A stretch of 64,000 nt of DNA from Endocalyx cinctus. Taxonomy: Eukaryota; Ascomycota; Sordariomycetes; Amphisphaeriales; Apiosporaceae. How positions within the stretch are numbered: the first letter of the stretch is position 1; every line of letters begins with the position of its first letter. The position numbers were made by a program, and so were the translations under genes. The notes beneath the pieces are model-generated. The model had not been told where the DNA came from. It ran no database searches and was given only the letters and a program-made list of their open reading frames with translations. The DNA is taken from contig BCKC01000010.1 of assembly GCA_001600455.1 (NCBI GenBank), positions 1,804,556-1,868,555 on the forward strand, written 5' to 3'. Shown here piece by piece: positions 12,008 to 24,041 of the stretch.

Positions 12008-15000
12008 GGTTAGGTAAGTAGGTAGGTGATTAATTGATTGATTGATTGACTCAAGATGGTGTAAATGTGTTTATATATATAGTTGGGTAAGGGGTAGAGA
12101 ATGTTCAAGGTAACAATTCAATTGAGTGTGGATCTTGTGTGAAGTTGGTAAAAGCGAGTGAAAATGATAGAAGGCTATGAATTGTATGACAGTTGTTGAT
12201 ATCGCAATGTGTATGAGTGTTAGGGGGGCAGAAGCGTGAAAGGACAATTTCTACGGAGTATCCATGACGAGTTTATATAGACAGCCGCGCGGAGGAGGGA
12301 TTATCTCTCAATATGCAAGTAATCTCCAAAAAGTGCAAATGCCAGATTAAAAAAACAAGTGAGGCCAACAAAACGCCTCCTAGAACCTGGTAAGGTCACG
12401 CTGTTGGTCGCAAGGAGTCATATTCTGTGGGTTCGAGAAGAGCCTCATAGAGGGGGGTCACAGAGGGGGGCTGTGTAACCAATGACGAGGAACAGTGTTT
12501 TCCAGGGAGCCATCCCATGGAAGCCTAAATGTACTACATAATCATGACCCCGACAATTATAAATGAGGCCTCATGTCACAAGAAAAAAAAGAAGGAAATA
12601 TTATCCTTCTTTGAAGGTATGGGGGCTGAAAATGGAGTTCTATCTCGGTAAAAAGCACATTGTTTCGTAATCTACGGGCAGCGATGCTTACGGAAGGGCG
12701 GTATCACGCTCACTAAGTCCTATTTTCGGTGAATAAGCGAATTAAACAAGTGACAAATTACGCACTTTTGAAGAAGAGGCAGAAGTAGAAACATGAAGAC
12801 AGGTAGAAGGATCTTTCCTTCTAACGTGGCAAACATATTTCAAAACTTAGGGTTGCGCGCGCGCACGTAAATGACAGGAAGGGAGGGAGAGAGCAGAAGT
12901 AAGAAAAGTAATAATAATAAGACATGAACCTAGGCACTACTTTTCGAAATATACACTTTCACCTGTCAGGCCGGGCGATGCTTTTACACTAATCGCGCGC
13001 CACTTACTCACTTAAGTAATGAAGATGCGGCTGAAGGAGGCGCACGTGTTAGCACACCTTCTCGGCCTGTAGGAAAGACGTACGTACCACACACACTTTA
13101 ATGCAACTAGATGGAACAAAAAATCCTGGGGTAAGGTGATAAGGAATAATGACAGCGAAAGTATCTTTTCGCAAGGCTGACAAGTATAGGGATAAATGAA
13201 AAAGGTGATGGGTGCGGTGTGACTGATCTGTAACGTGGGAATACGTGGGACGTTACCATTTTAGTTATGGCCTCCGTTGACTCGACGAAGGTGGGAAAAC
13301 AGCTTGAAGTTTCGACTAGGTTGATATTGTGTTTACTGCGCCCGCGTTCCTAAAGTGATAAGTAGAGTATGTACGGGGTTTCTCCCTTTCGCTCCGTTTG
13401 ATTGGGTACCGTGACCCTTACAGTCGGGATCGTGCAGCCAACGGCTCTAACCGCGTAGTTTGGCATCCCTTTTTCGCCGTATTATTTGATGCATGCACCG
13501 CTTTTGATGCATGTAATCATCAGGATTTGATCTAGTATACTCGATACCGTCCGTAGTCGATGATAAGACCTCTCTATATGCAAGGGACATTAATCAGTCG
13601 ATACGCTAAAAGAGAACGCCGGTCGTCTCCGGATAAACAAACAAGCATACATACATACTACATACCTAGACTAGGAAGTATACTAATCCTTGCTTTCCTT
13701 TCCCCTTGAATACCAACCACCAGGCTCGCGTGATGGATTTCTTGGCTATAGGATCGGGCGGCCTAGTCTTTCGGCACGACAGTTTCATCAGGCGCCTCGG
13801 GATGGCAAGTAACGAGACCCATGATATTACCGAAAGGCTCCGATATGAACCCTGGGTAAGCCCTACATTTCACCTCAGCACCTTCTTTCCCCTCCCTGCA
13901 CCACCTTACTTTTCATCCGATGTGACGACTTGTTGGTTTTTTTTTTCTTTTGTGGAGATCGAGAAGGCATCGATAAAAGCTGCAAGTGATCGCTTCATCC
14001 TCCTGCTAGATAAAGGAAAACAAGAAGCGGTCAAACATGCGTGGACGCTCTGCATGCAGCTGAGGTATTTGCGAAGTTGATATATCGCTCACCGTCTTTT
14101 TCCTCCCTATGTATTTCAACTTGTTTGGTACTCTTCGAAGGCAATTACCCGGTTCGTCGAACGATGATGGTGATACGTTGAAAGTGCCTTGACAATGTGA
14201 TGAACTCTGTACCACTTTCCTCCACTTGCTCCCTGACATTTTTCAATGGCGCGACGAAAAAAAAAAAGAGAGACTGGTTGGTTTTGTACCGGGCCGTAAC
14301 TCAATGAGCCGAATGAAGGCAAACAAGGGATTCGGTAAATCCTGTTGGTGAAAGGGAGATGGGGAAACACGAGCGCCTGCGCCGACTGATCCACTTAGGA
14401 TCGGGTTAATTGACCAATAGCGACAGAAGAGGAAGAAAAGGGAGAAACGTGGATAAACCGAATTATTGTTATTATTTTTTTTCTACTTTCTTAAAAAGTT
14501 TGGGGTATCTTTCCTATAATGTAAAATGTATTAATATGATAACCAAAGTTCGTTCATACGCCGTGATCGTAACGGGGCAGCCAATCTTAGCTTTCCCTTT
14601 CTTCATCCCTATTTTCCCTTCATTCTCTTTAGTTCATTGACTCTTTCTTCCCCCGATTTTATGCCATGGCCGTAATTAAGCTAGCTCAAAATCCACTCTT
14701 CGTCGTTGGCGCCTAAATTAACCGGAGGGTTGTCCCTTAAGATAAGACGGCGCATGATCACCCCGCAGAGTCACCTTGCACCGCCCTGCTCGAATTCTAA
14801 GTAGAAAAACGAGGCGAGGGCTCGTCGGTATATGAAAATATCGGTGCAGAGCTGGTTGGGCCTTTTCCTGATATCTCTCAGCGTCCATTCTGCTTAATAC
14901 CGATCTTTGATTAGGTCTGACCGACGGCTACTGCCTAGCTCGAGATGAAGTTCAGACTGATATCCCGTACTCTAAGCCTAGAGTCATTCATTGCCATACC

Positions 15001-15119
15001 CTCTTCTCGAAAAAAATTCCTTTTTCTCTGAATATAGCGATAGCCTGTGATATATGTCGTAGCTTAAGGTGAGATTTAAAAGCCCCAGGCGCTGGGTTTA
15101 ATCCAGACCCACCACCTCC
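12008..15119. other. non-coding interval
   Basis: No full gene was seen. It holds a TACGGAGTA 9-mer at 12252-12260 and a possible kinase-like fragment at 13733-14080, listed separately. TTCTCGGCCT near 13066 resembles the start of U2 snRNA but lacks the sequence that should follow it. Confidence 0.5.
13733..14080 (+). pseudogene. possible kinase-like N-lobe fragment
   Basis: A frame from the ATG at 13733 reads FLAIGSGGLVFR near its start, like a glycine-rich nucleotide loop. HDITERLRYE follows, resembling the helix-C region of fungal protein kinase-like genes. A GTAAGC donor at 13856 and a TGTGGAG acceptor ending at 13957 would remove a low-complexity part in frame and leave about 81 aa. No catalytic HRD or DFG part follows. 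It may be a relic, a small gene or a chance match. Confidence 0.2.
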
Positions 15120-16089
15120 TCATCTTTCACCCCGATGCACGGGGGCCTCCACCGCCACGCTTTCGGCCGGCATTTCGTGGTATTCCTGCCACGGCGACGG
15201 CGCTTCCACTACTTGCGCGTTATTCGACATTTCAAATACTTCCGGAGTCTGAGGTGATGATTTCGGCGCATGCGGCGACGAAAGCGCGGTCGCCGGCGTT
15301 TCGGGCGGTTTCGCGTCGTCGATAGGTATCCAAGCCTGACCGTCTCGGTCGCCGCCGCTGGGGTCGCCCGTCCCGTTTCCTCTCTTCTTCAGCTTAGGTC
15401 GTAACCAGAAGAAATACGCCGCCACGCCGATGAGGCTGACGAGAGCGGCGGTGCCGCCTATGGTACCGCCGACGACGGCGCCCACGTTGAGGCCGCCGTC
15501 GTTGTTGTCGGAAACGCCGGGGCTGGTGCTAGTGGCGGCGTCTAAATTGGTGGACGTCGAAATGCCGGACGATCTTGTCGCGGTGGAGCTCGTACCCGAG
15601 CTAGAGCTGGTAAGTGTACCGACGGCTGTGCAGAGATCGACGCTGTAATATGTCCATGATGAATTATAGCAATGCTGGATATCGACGAGTAGATTATATG
15701 TCGCCGAGCAGACGGGATCATCCGGATCGTCGCCATATATAGTGACTATACAGAGTGGGCGGGATGTTAGTATCGTTATACATATATAACAATTACAAGA
15801 CTAATTGATTGATCGTTGGTCACTAATAACAGCGATAATAATATTTATATATTAAAAACTCACCTCCGCAACCGTCGCTAACACTATTAAACATAAAACT
15901 CTTATATGCTAGAGTGGTCTGTTGACCAAACCGGGTGCAACTATCCGAACCCGTGCTGTCTTTCGCATTCAGCGTCTCGGCGAACGTCGTGCAGTTATCG
16001 TCGGAAAAAGTCAAAATCGTCGTCGTCTCCGCTACTCGTACAATCTGAAATAGAGCCAAGGCCAAGGCCAGCGCACCGAAGCGAGCCAT
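15120..16089 (-). CDS. single-pass membrane protein with Ser/Thr-rich stalk
   Basis: Predicted 283 aa from two exons (16089-15864 and 15745-15120). The 118-bp intron ends in ATAG and splits a Val codon. The layout is a signal peptide (about residues 1-20), an ectodomain of about 90 residues with several cysteines, a Ser/Thr-rich stalk, one membrane helix (about residues 140-165, GTIGGTAALVSLIGVAAYFF) followed by basic Arg/Lys residues, and a Pro/Ser-rich cytoplasmic tail. This is the plan of fungal cell-surface sensors, but there is no WSC domain and I cannot name the ectodomain. It is probably glycosylated at the plasma membrane. A sensor or adhesion role is inference. Confidence 0.75.
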
Positions 16090-19000
16090 GGCGGGCGGGA
16101 AGCAGATTTTTTTTTCTTTCTTTCTTCAAAACCACAAGAAAACCAGTTCAGTGAATTGATGGGATATTTTGAAGTTTTAAAAGAAAAGAAGAAACGTCAC
16201 TACGTAAAACCCACAAGAGATTTCATGGCAAAACCCAAGGGATTTAAAAAAGAAGGGGGCCCTTGACCTGAACCAAGACTGTCGGGGGTACACTTAAATT
16301 TTTTTTCTTTCTCTAACGGTTTCCCCGGCTCAGAGACCCCCCTGCTAATCTCAAAGCCCTGTCAAATTCGGGCTGATTTTCGAAGTCTGAGTCTGAAATG
16401 GTGGTAGTATCCTGTCGACATGAGTAAGACCCTCAAGTTTGCCAAGAGTTCACTTTCAGCAGTGCCCGCCGCGATGCTGAAGATTTATTGGTCCGTACGA
16501 ACTATGGAAGTTACCGAAGAGGCTTAGAGCTTATTTTCCTGGCCCCTTGTTCTTGTTCTTCGTCTTATATCTCCACGGTAGGCTAATGGGAGTTGTACGA
16601 TGAGGAATTATCACCAATCGCATCACCTGCATCAAGTAAAAATACACTAAAAAAAAGAGGGCTGACACACAAGCTGAGATATCCGTTTTTTACTCGAATT
16701 GGGTTTAATTGGCGAGATCTTCAATTCAGTTATTTGACCGCACTGACCCAGGAAAATAAGAAAATCAATTGTTTTGACCGAGTTACTTATTCTCTCCTTT
16801 CTTCCCACCCTTTCCGGTTGAACTTATCTCTCTCTATATAACTCGAGCGAAGGCATGAATAAGCAGAAGACGAATGGATTGAAAAAGAAAAGGAAGCCAA
16901 AAGATACCGATGATCCACGCACGGATTCAGATACGAGATGGAGCGCGATAGAGTGGGAACAAGAACCCTTGTTAGTCTGAAATGAATTGAAGCCGATCCC
17001 CCCTCTTTTTATTAATCTTTGGGCTGCCTAATCAAGATTGATTTCATTTCTAATTGAAAAGTGTACACAGTAAATAGAAGAGAGAGGAAAACATAAAAGT
17101 AAAACATCACGTTAAAAAGGGTATATTGGATACGGCAAGTTTGAATAGGTAGGCTGTTAGATGTACGGAGTCTGCAGGAATTATAGGAATTATACGAGAA
17201 GTTGATTCGCCGATGCTGTCATCATCAATCAACTCTCGACATGTGGTTGACCCCCTCCACTCTCTTTCAGCTTGCATATCCAGCACCCTGAGCTTACTTA
17301 CATAGCACATCAGTAACTAGGGGTATATCAAAAAGGCACAGCAGTTAAACTTCCGGCAAGGATTCTTGGTCTGGTCAATATTAATTAAACGTGAAAAAAA
17401 GCTTTTCAAAATCTCAAAATATATCATCTCGCATGTTTCTCTTAAATTGTTTCTACTGTGACATGGACCCCTAAAATTAAGAAAGAAAGAAAAAAACCAG
17501 TCAACTTTACACTACACAATTGACTGATCCCCACTACAGTCAGACTTGCTGCACTTTTTCACGTAAGACACTTGGAGCTGAAGAATAAATTGAAATCCAA
17601 GAAAAACAGGGTGGCAGTGGGAAGCTGACTAAATACGCATGACTTAGTGATGGCACCATCCATCTATCATGCTGTATCACTTGAGAGCCGACACCAGGCG
17701 AAAACGATATTAGAGGGTAAGCAGATTATTCGACCCCATTTTGGCTGAAGACCCGGACCTCTCCAAGTTATCGGACTCGAGTGAACCCAGGCAGGCATTG
17801 ATGCCCCCGTTTCGCTTTTTTGTGAGTTTGTCTACGATCCTACACCGAATAGATTCGTAGGCGACAGTATTGGTTACTGCCTTCCTATGCCCCGGAAAGA
17901 ATGAGGTCGAGAACGAGGGTGTCGGGGAGAGGAAAGAAAAGAAAAGAGGAGAGAAGGAAATGATTACAGGAGTCGAACCTTGAACTTTTCTCCCAGAGGA
18001 CAAAAAGAAAAAGAGGTCGGCCAAGAAGACCTACATATTCATGTGAGCAGCTGATTATGGCCAAGTATTAGTAGTCATATATGTATTATCATGCCCAGGA
18101 CAAGTGTATCGCTTCCTATTGTGACTTATAAAGATAAGACGGAATTGAGATATACAATTATCTTTGACTAAATATGATTCTACTTGTCATTCTTCCTCCG
18201 CCGCAATTTTCCGTGTTTTACGATGTCTCAAGCAGAAGTACCATACAATCGCAGTGCACCCACACCTTTTTTTCAGCTCAAGAAGGTTCTAGAGGTTCTA
18301 TATTTGCTTCTTTTTCTCGCTCTCTCTTTCCGGCGGCGTCAGCCAACCCCACGCATAATCAACTTACCAGGTGCTGTAGCATAAGTGCTTAGATAAACCA
18401 ACACTCAGCAGTTGTCAAGTATCCATCGCCGTAGGTTACCGGTGAAACAAACGTGGCGTTGGGGTAGCCATTATTATTTATGTCGGATTCGTCGCTGGTA
18501 CCATCTGGGTAGCGTTGTTTGTGCCGGAGGCGCACCCGCCAAGAGAAGACCGGCAACCACGTACATGCGAAATAATGCATAATAGAGTATATTATAGTCT
18601 CGAGCTCCTCGTCTCGAAAGGGATTATGCTGGCATAGTCACGAGTAAGACTGTGTACTCGTCGGATGTTGCTCGAGCTTACCATCTTGCGTCAACTTGGG
18701 AAAAAAAAAACCTGAGCAGGACTATTTTGTGAGTCTCGGCAGGCTTGGTGTCCCCCTCCTAAGCTTTCTCCTGTTCGTCTGGTATCTCTCTCTGCGGGCG
18801 CAGTAGCCCCCTAGGTCTCCGAGTTTTCTTCGTCATCCCAGTAGCGCTGTAGCTGTTTTCTCGCTTTTCAACCTATGCTTCCGGCTCGCGCGCGGAGAAG
18901 ACCACGGCCTAGTGATAGACACGAATGGACTTTTATAGTGACAGCAAGAGGCCCTACACCTATTAACTATACGAATATTTTTCTAAATATTCCATCCCTT

Positions 19001-19254
19001 CGTAATACCTAGCATGAAAAGAAAAGAAAATTTTCTTCTTAAAATCATACCGTATCACTTTAGGAGATTATCGTGGACTAGCTGACTAGATGGAATAAAT
19101 GGGTTGAAGGAAATGCACTGAATGAGTTTATTACTATAAAGAGAAAACTTGGTGGATAATTTTCGTTTGCTGTGGCGAATAATGAGCTCATACCTGAACT
19201 TCATTTGACATACATGTATTTAAACTCTTCATTCCCGTTTGAAAATAAATCGTG
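16090..19254. other. non-coding interval
   Basis: AT-rich with no supportable gene. Short frames near 18184-18384 (+) and 18389-18580 (-) have no recognisable domain. A B-box-like GGTTCGACTCC occurs on the minus strand near 17966, but its arms do not form a T-stem, so no tRNA is called. Confidence 0.5.
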
Positions 19255-19656
19255 ATGAACAAGATTATATCGCACCCAAGAGCGTCGAATGTCCTAAAAG
19301 TGACTGCGCCACCACCTCTAGCAGCGAGGATCTTCACATCACACCGTTGCCTGGCCAGCTCGGAAACATTACAGAACACATCATTATCATCCAACCAACC
19401 GCAAGAAGCAAGTTTGAAGAAGCGGATAGGAGAGAAAGAGGAAAAGAATCAGGAGACTTCATCCTCACCCTCTTCCTCCTCTATCGAAGATGAGCTACCA
19501 AAGAAACGAAAAACCATATCGCAACTCGATGAGGAACTGCGTCTGAAGATGTCGGGCCTGGCCGGGGACGGGGGTGACGCCGGCGTTGAATACGAAGACG
19601 GGAAGCCGATCGCGATGAAGCGGAGTGTCAAAAATAACATGTTCCGATACATCTGA
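19255..19656 (+). CDS. small conserved fungal protein, unknown function
   Basis: 133 aa in one exon from the ATG at 19255. The N-terminus (about residues 1-35) is basic, lacks acidic residues and is rich in Ala and Ser, so a mitochondrial presequence is possible. A Lys/Glu/Ser-rich segment follows. The C-terminal 45 residues look conserved: ISQLDEELRLKMSGLAGDGG, then EYEDGKPIAMKR, then VKNNMFRYI at the very end. I recall similar short proteins ending this way in other Pezizomycotina, none with a known role. It lies alone between long non-coding stretches. Confidence 0.7.
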   Translation: MNKIISHPRASNVLKVTAPPPLAARIFTSHRCLASSETLQNTSLSSNQPQEASLKKRIGEKEEKNQETSSSPSSSSIEDELPKKRKTISQLDEELRLKMSGLAGDGGDAGVEYEDGKPIAMKRSVKNNMFRYI

Positions 19657-20638
19657 TAACATAACCTGGTTACTATCCTGCTCCATATTCTTTTTTTTAT
19701 AGTCTCGGGAACGACTGGATAATACCAGATGGCAAGCCTCATCTGCCGATCTCGAGGTCGATGCGACGTTGGGTTTTCGGAGCTATTATTATCATCGTTA
19801 TCGTACGTAGGAACCACGCGCAGCGGCTCATATTTACACTATATATTAGGTATACGAAATAGCTTGGCATCGCGATGGGACCTGCGTCAATTCTATGTAG
19901 TTCGCTAGAACTACCTATTATGTCCTTGAAGAGCAAACCGTAAACAATCATCGACGATGAACTCAAGATCTCTCCTTATTCATGCGACTCGTTTTCGTCA
20001 GCTGAAATTACTTATAAAAACCAAGACGAAAGAGAGTCTCAAACTTATTAAAACATTGAAAAATCATTGTTTGATCCGAATTTTGATCTGTATTAGTGCG
20101 ACGAGAAAAATATTCCCACGAATACAGATGTGACCCGGGGGATCCACAATTGACCTTGTTTGAGGATTGCGGACACGCTCTTCCGCCCAGACCCAAGGTA
20201 CGCAAGCCTATACGCTCTCAAGTTGCCTAGCAGATGGAATACCTAGTATACTAAGGCGGACATAACGCGTGATCAAAAGACGATAAATCGCACGAACCAT
20301 TAATTCACGTAGCTAGAATCTGTTCGGCTCGTCTCTCCGCCTCGTCCGGCGGTAAGGAGAAAGGGAACAGATGTCGATCACTTCTTGAACTAAAAGTACA
20401 TGAGGATAGGGGACATGGTATATATGTGTGAGGTAGAAAGAAAATATGAAGGCCACCAATTAAATATATCTTCTCCCCCTCGAACGCCTAGAAAAGAAAA
20501 GTGAAAGCTATGTCTTTATAATCGCGTCTCTATCCCTTTCCCTATCCGATCTCACCTAGATCTCTTCTTGTCCTCACCCTCGTTTTTTTCTTTTTCTTTC
20601 AGACAATAGTCCAACTATAACAAGAACAAACATACAAA
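19657..20638. other. intergenic region and AA9 gene promoter
   Basis: About 1 kb with no gene seen. The part just before the AA9 start has C/T-rich stretches (near 20528-20545 and 20580-20600), typical of fungal core promoters. Confidence 0.5.
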
Positions 20639-21512
20639 ATGCTTCGATCCATCGTATCCGCCACCCTGATCGGCTGCGTAGCCGCTCACCAGAACCTCCA
20701 CGAATTCTGGGTCAACGACGTATCGCCGGGTTACCAAGTCGGGATCAGGATAGCGCCTAGCAACAACCCCGTGGTACGTTTTTTTTTTTTTTTTTTTTAA
20801 GGCCCTTCCTATATACGCAGTCCAACACATTTTTATCTTTTTTTTTAAAAAAAGACACTAACGAAAACATTAAAAAAAAAAAAAAACCAGACCGACGTAA
20901 CCAGCAACGACATAATCTGCAACGTAGACGGCACGTCCGGCACCGGGGTGGAGACGATCGCGGCCGCCGCGGGCGACACCATCACGGTGCAGTGGGACCA
21001 GTCGACGCACCCGGGCCCCATCACGCACATGCTGTACGGGCCGGTCGACAGCGCCGCCGACGCGACCGGTATCGGGGCCGGCTGGTACAAGATCGACGAG
21101 CTCGACTACGTCGACGGCCTGTGGGCCAACGAGATCATGAGCGCCGACGACATGAAGCATTCTTTCGCCCTCCCCACCGGGTTGGCCACCGGGGAGTACC
21201 TCTTGCGATCGGAGATGCTGGCTTTGCACGGGTCGCAGGATTTGGGCGGTGCTCAGGTATGATTATTTTGTCTTTTTTTTTTTAATAGTCTGTTAGTCGG
21301 CTCAGTGAAAACTAACTAATTATGTATAGTTCTATATCGGCTGCATGCAACTCTCCATCACCGGCTCCGGCGGCTCGTCTTGCTCGCCCACCATCAGCCT
21401 TCCGGGCGCGTACAGCGAGGAAGACGACGATATCTACATCCCGGACTTCTACAACGGCTTTGACCCGACCACGTACGAGGCTCCCGGTGGTGCGGTGGCT
21501 TCTTGCTCTTAA
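20639..21512 (+). CDS. AA9 lytic polysaccharide monooxygenase
   Basis: Predicted 227 aa from three exons: 20639-20773, 20891-21256 and 21330-21512. A 16-residue signal peptide ends in VAA, so the mature protein starts with His17, the N-terminal ligand of the copper histidine brace. The second brace histidine is His91 in the GPITH motif (about position 75 of the mature protein). His158, Gln167 and Tyr169 (ALHGSQ, then QFY) fit the second-sphere His-Gln and axial Tyr of AA9 with canonical spacing. It cleaves cellulose or related glucans oxidatively outside the cell. There is no cellulose-binding module or C-terminal linker. Intron 1 has 20 T just after the donor and 15 A just before the acceptor. 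It is convergent with FEN1. Regioselectivity cannot be read from the sequence. Confidence 0.93.
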
Positions 21513-22105
21513 AAAAAACTTCCTCTCTTAGATTAAGACGACTTACACGACTTCCTTTCTCGCTGAGTGGTAGGGGGAGATGGGGAGAAAGCTACGTAAA
21601 AATGGCTTCTACTGTGAGGTCACTTTATTCATGGGCCTTGTCGCAGAAATGAGGAAGGGCAATTGGAAGAGGCATGTTGACATTGTCAAGTTCGCTGTAT
21701 ATATTCTTTTACGACATTTGCTTTACTAGGCACCTGCTAAGTAGGACACATGCTTACCAGTACATAGTCCATGATCACACTGTACGAGATCTTGCTGCAG
21801 GACTCGTTCTTCATTTAAGTGATACGTTCCATTTGTCATCGCAGCTCATTTCGAGAAAGTTTCTTCCCGTTGAAGAAGGACGTTATTTCATTTATCTAAG
21901 TAGTTGTGCAGAGTAAGATAGCGGCAAAAGCTATCATAGCAACCCTTCTTTATCACCCGTCAGACGCCGCACCAACGCCGTGTTCTTTTCCCTTCGAAGA
22001 AACGCCGATAAACGCCATGATAATCACAGAAAATGATTTGAAACCCCCCATCACGTAAAAAAACCAGCAGGTTCGATGGCCCCAATTTTTCGTCATCCCC
22101 TAACC
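21513..22105. other. convergent intergenic region, AA9 gene and FEN1
   Basis: 593 bp between two 3' ends. No gene, terminator hairpin or repeat stands out; it presumably holds both 3' untranslated regions. Confidence 0.5.
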
Positions 22106-23372
22106 TCACGCCGTGCCGCGGGGTCTCGCCTTCGCTTTAGCCTTCTCCTTCTTATCCTCCTTGGCCTTCTTCCTCTTGGCCTCGTTCTGCTCCTCCAGCT
22201 TCCGCTTATGGGCGGCCTTCTCCTGGTCCGTCTTGGGGATCGGCTTGAAGAAGCCCTCGAGCCGGGCCTGCTGCGAGCTCTTGGTGCCCTTTTCCAAGCG
22301 GGCGGCCCCGCCGCGGACCCGGTCCTCGTTGAAGCCCTTGTCCGTCACGAGGTACTTGACGAGGCCCTCGACGTCGGGCTTCTCCCACTTGCAGTCGCAG
22401 AGCGGGTCGTCGGCCGGACGCACGTCGGGCTCGAAGAAGAGCGCGCGCGCGTCCGCGAACGGCCAGTCCTCGGGGACCACGTACTTGGACTTCGGGTCGT
22501 TCTTCATGTAGTCCACCACCTTCTCGAGCGTGCCGTGCTCGCGGATCAGCTTCAGGGCCGTCGAGGGGCCGACTTTCGGGATCGGGTCGAGGTAATCGCA
22601 GCCTAGAAGGATGCAAAGATCGACAAACTGAAAAAAAGAAACAAGTCGAGTGTAAGAATGCGAAGAAGTTTTCAATGAGATATGAATGAAAAAGGGAATG
22701 TGAACTCACCTGTGGACGCTCCATACCCAAGCCTTCGAGTACCTTATCGACGTGAATTTCCTGGATAGGTTCTTTTCTCTGCTCACTGAAAGTCAGGTGT
22801 CGCAGAAGTACGGGACTGTCGAAGCACAGAGTATCCATATCCTCGCTAGCGGCGGCGTAGACCTTTCCGGCGCGAGCGAGCACGGCGCACTGGGCCTCGG
22901 CCTCGGTAGGAGCGACGATGTACGGTATACCCATGAGCTTGAGCAGCTTTTGGCAGTCGGCGTTGTGTTCTCTCGTGACGCGGACGGTTCTTCGGGAGAA
23001 CTTCTCGACGTCCTCGGCCGTACCGGTCTCCTTGGCCTCTTCGAGCCCCTCGGTAGCCTCGGCTTTTCGCTGGAAACGTTTCGCGAGCTCACCCGACTTG
23101 AGCTTGGGTGGGGCGCCGTCGAAGACGTACAGCGGCTTGATGCCGTTGTCTACCATGCGTAGGGTGCGGTAGAACATGCCCATCAGATGCGAGGTGGTGT
23201 CGCCCGACTCGTTCATCAATTGTTGGCCATCGGATCGAACGGCGATCAGGAAGCTGTAAATACTCATGGAGCTACGCGAGGTGTTAGGTAAATTCGAGGA
23301 GACGGTCGGCAGAATATTGTACTTACGCATCCTGTAAAGAAAAGGATTGTCAGTTTCTTATATTTAAATGTG

Positions 23373-23406
<34 letters not shown>

Positions 23407-23540
23407 TAAAATATAGCTTAGAGTAAAGAGCATGGACTTACTATAGCAACTTTGCGACCGAACTGGTTCTTGATGTCCCCTTCCTTGACAGCGCCAGGCG
23501 CCTCTTCCTTTATAATCTGGAATAACTGTTTAATTCCCAT
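22106..23540 (-). CDS. FEN1: flap endonuclease 1 (FEN1/Rad27)
   Basis: Predicted 395 aa, the usual FEN1 length, from four exons: 23540-23442, 23331-23327, 23271-22710 and 22627-22106. The second exon is only 5 nt (GATGC). It is required to read [17 protein letters not shown], the invariant N-terminal stretch holding the first catalytic Asp. Other signatures are the N-terminus [37 protein letters not shown] and [18 protein letters not shown]. The PCNA-binding QxxLxxFF-type box reads QARLEGFF near the C-terminus, followed by a Lys-rich tail. It removes 5' flaps in Okazaki fragment maturation and long-patch base excision repair. The promoter has several ACGCG boxes, which fits G1/S control. Confidence 0.96.
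23327..23331 (-). other. FEN1: 5-nt microexon of FEN1
   Basis: The exon reads GATGC on the minus strand. An upstream intron (23441-23332, ending TTTACAG) and a downstream 55-bp intron (23326-23272, GTAAGT to CGTAG with a CTAAC branch site) flank it. Only this splicing gives the conserved VAIDASMS and keeps the frame. Confidence 0.88.
23370..23406. repeat. (TA)n(GA)n compound microsatellite in FEN1 intron 1
   Basis: About nine TA units run into about eight GA units inside the first FEN1 intron. The array is likely length-polymorphic and lies between the donor and the branch region. Confidence 0.85.
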
Positions 23541-24041
23541 CTTGATGGATTTGCTTTGATAATGAAGACGGGATGGAATTAAAGGTTAATATTAAGTGTA
23601 GAATATGATTTTGTTCACTCTGCGTCTCTTATGTTCTAACGGTGATGTCACGACCTTTGTAAAAGAAATAATTTATCGCGTTACATGGTGGTAGGAAGAA
23701 GTAGGAACGACGCGCTAAGTTTAATTGATTTTTCATGTAGTTGACGCGACGCGCCTAACGAGTATTTAGCCTAGAGTGTTAGGCTTCCCAGTTAGACAGG
23801 CTGACAGGCTGACAGGCAGCCTAAAGTACAGTGCACTAGTCAACTAAGGTTTAGTGGATAGGGCATTTATTACAAGGGGTGTATCACGCTAAAGGGGTAA
23901 GGTGTTCTAGGTATCTAGCACTCCTAATAACCGCATTCGAGAGATACAGAAATATCATACCCAAATCTATCTACCTAGATAGTAACTTATATGCCACCAA
24001 AAAAATCATATAAAACCCCAATTTCCTTCATCCGAACTCCA
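23541..24041. other. FEN1 promoter and MFS 3' region
   Basis: Holds the ACGCG cluster at 23676-23753. A hairpin-like TTAGGCT / AGCCTAA pair (23779-23785 and 23818-23824) encloses three tandem GACAGGC units. Confidence 0.6.
23676..23753 (-). promoter_or_regulatory. cluster of MluI-type (MCB-like) boxes upstream of FEN1
   Basis: Four ACGCG cores occur within 220 bp of the FEN1 ATG: ACGCGA on the gene strand at 23676-23681, and ACGCG on the other strand at 23710-23714, 23744-23748 and 23749-23753 (the last two are a direct tandem). MBF/DSC1 binds ACGCGT-like MCB boxes upstream of replication genes in yeasts, RAD27 among them. Function here is inferred. Confidence 0.5.

Noticed and set aside
13060..13095. 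U2 snRNA-like TTCTCGGCCT
   Set aside because: The sequence that must follow in U2 (TTTTGGCTAAGATCA) is absent.
17955..17980. tRNA B-box-like GGTTCGACTCC on the minus strand
   Set aside because: The five flanking bases on each side do not pair as a T-stem, and no A-box or acceptor stem is found upstream.
18184..18580. Two short frames, one per strand
   Set aside because: Each is about 65 aa, without recognisable domains or conserved ends.
22106..23540. Three-exon FEN1 model without the microexon
   Set aside because: Joining 23442 directly to 23271 loses the catalytic Asp and breaks the reading frame. Using the in-frame upstream part of exon 3 inserts an unconserved stretch in place of VAIDASMS.
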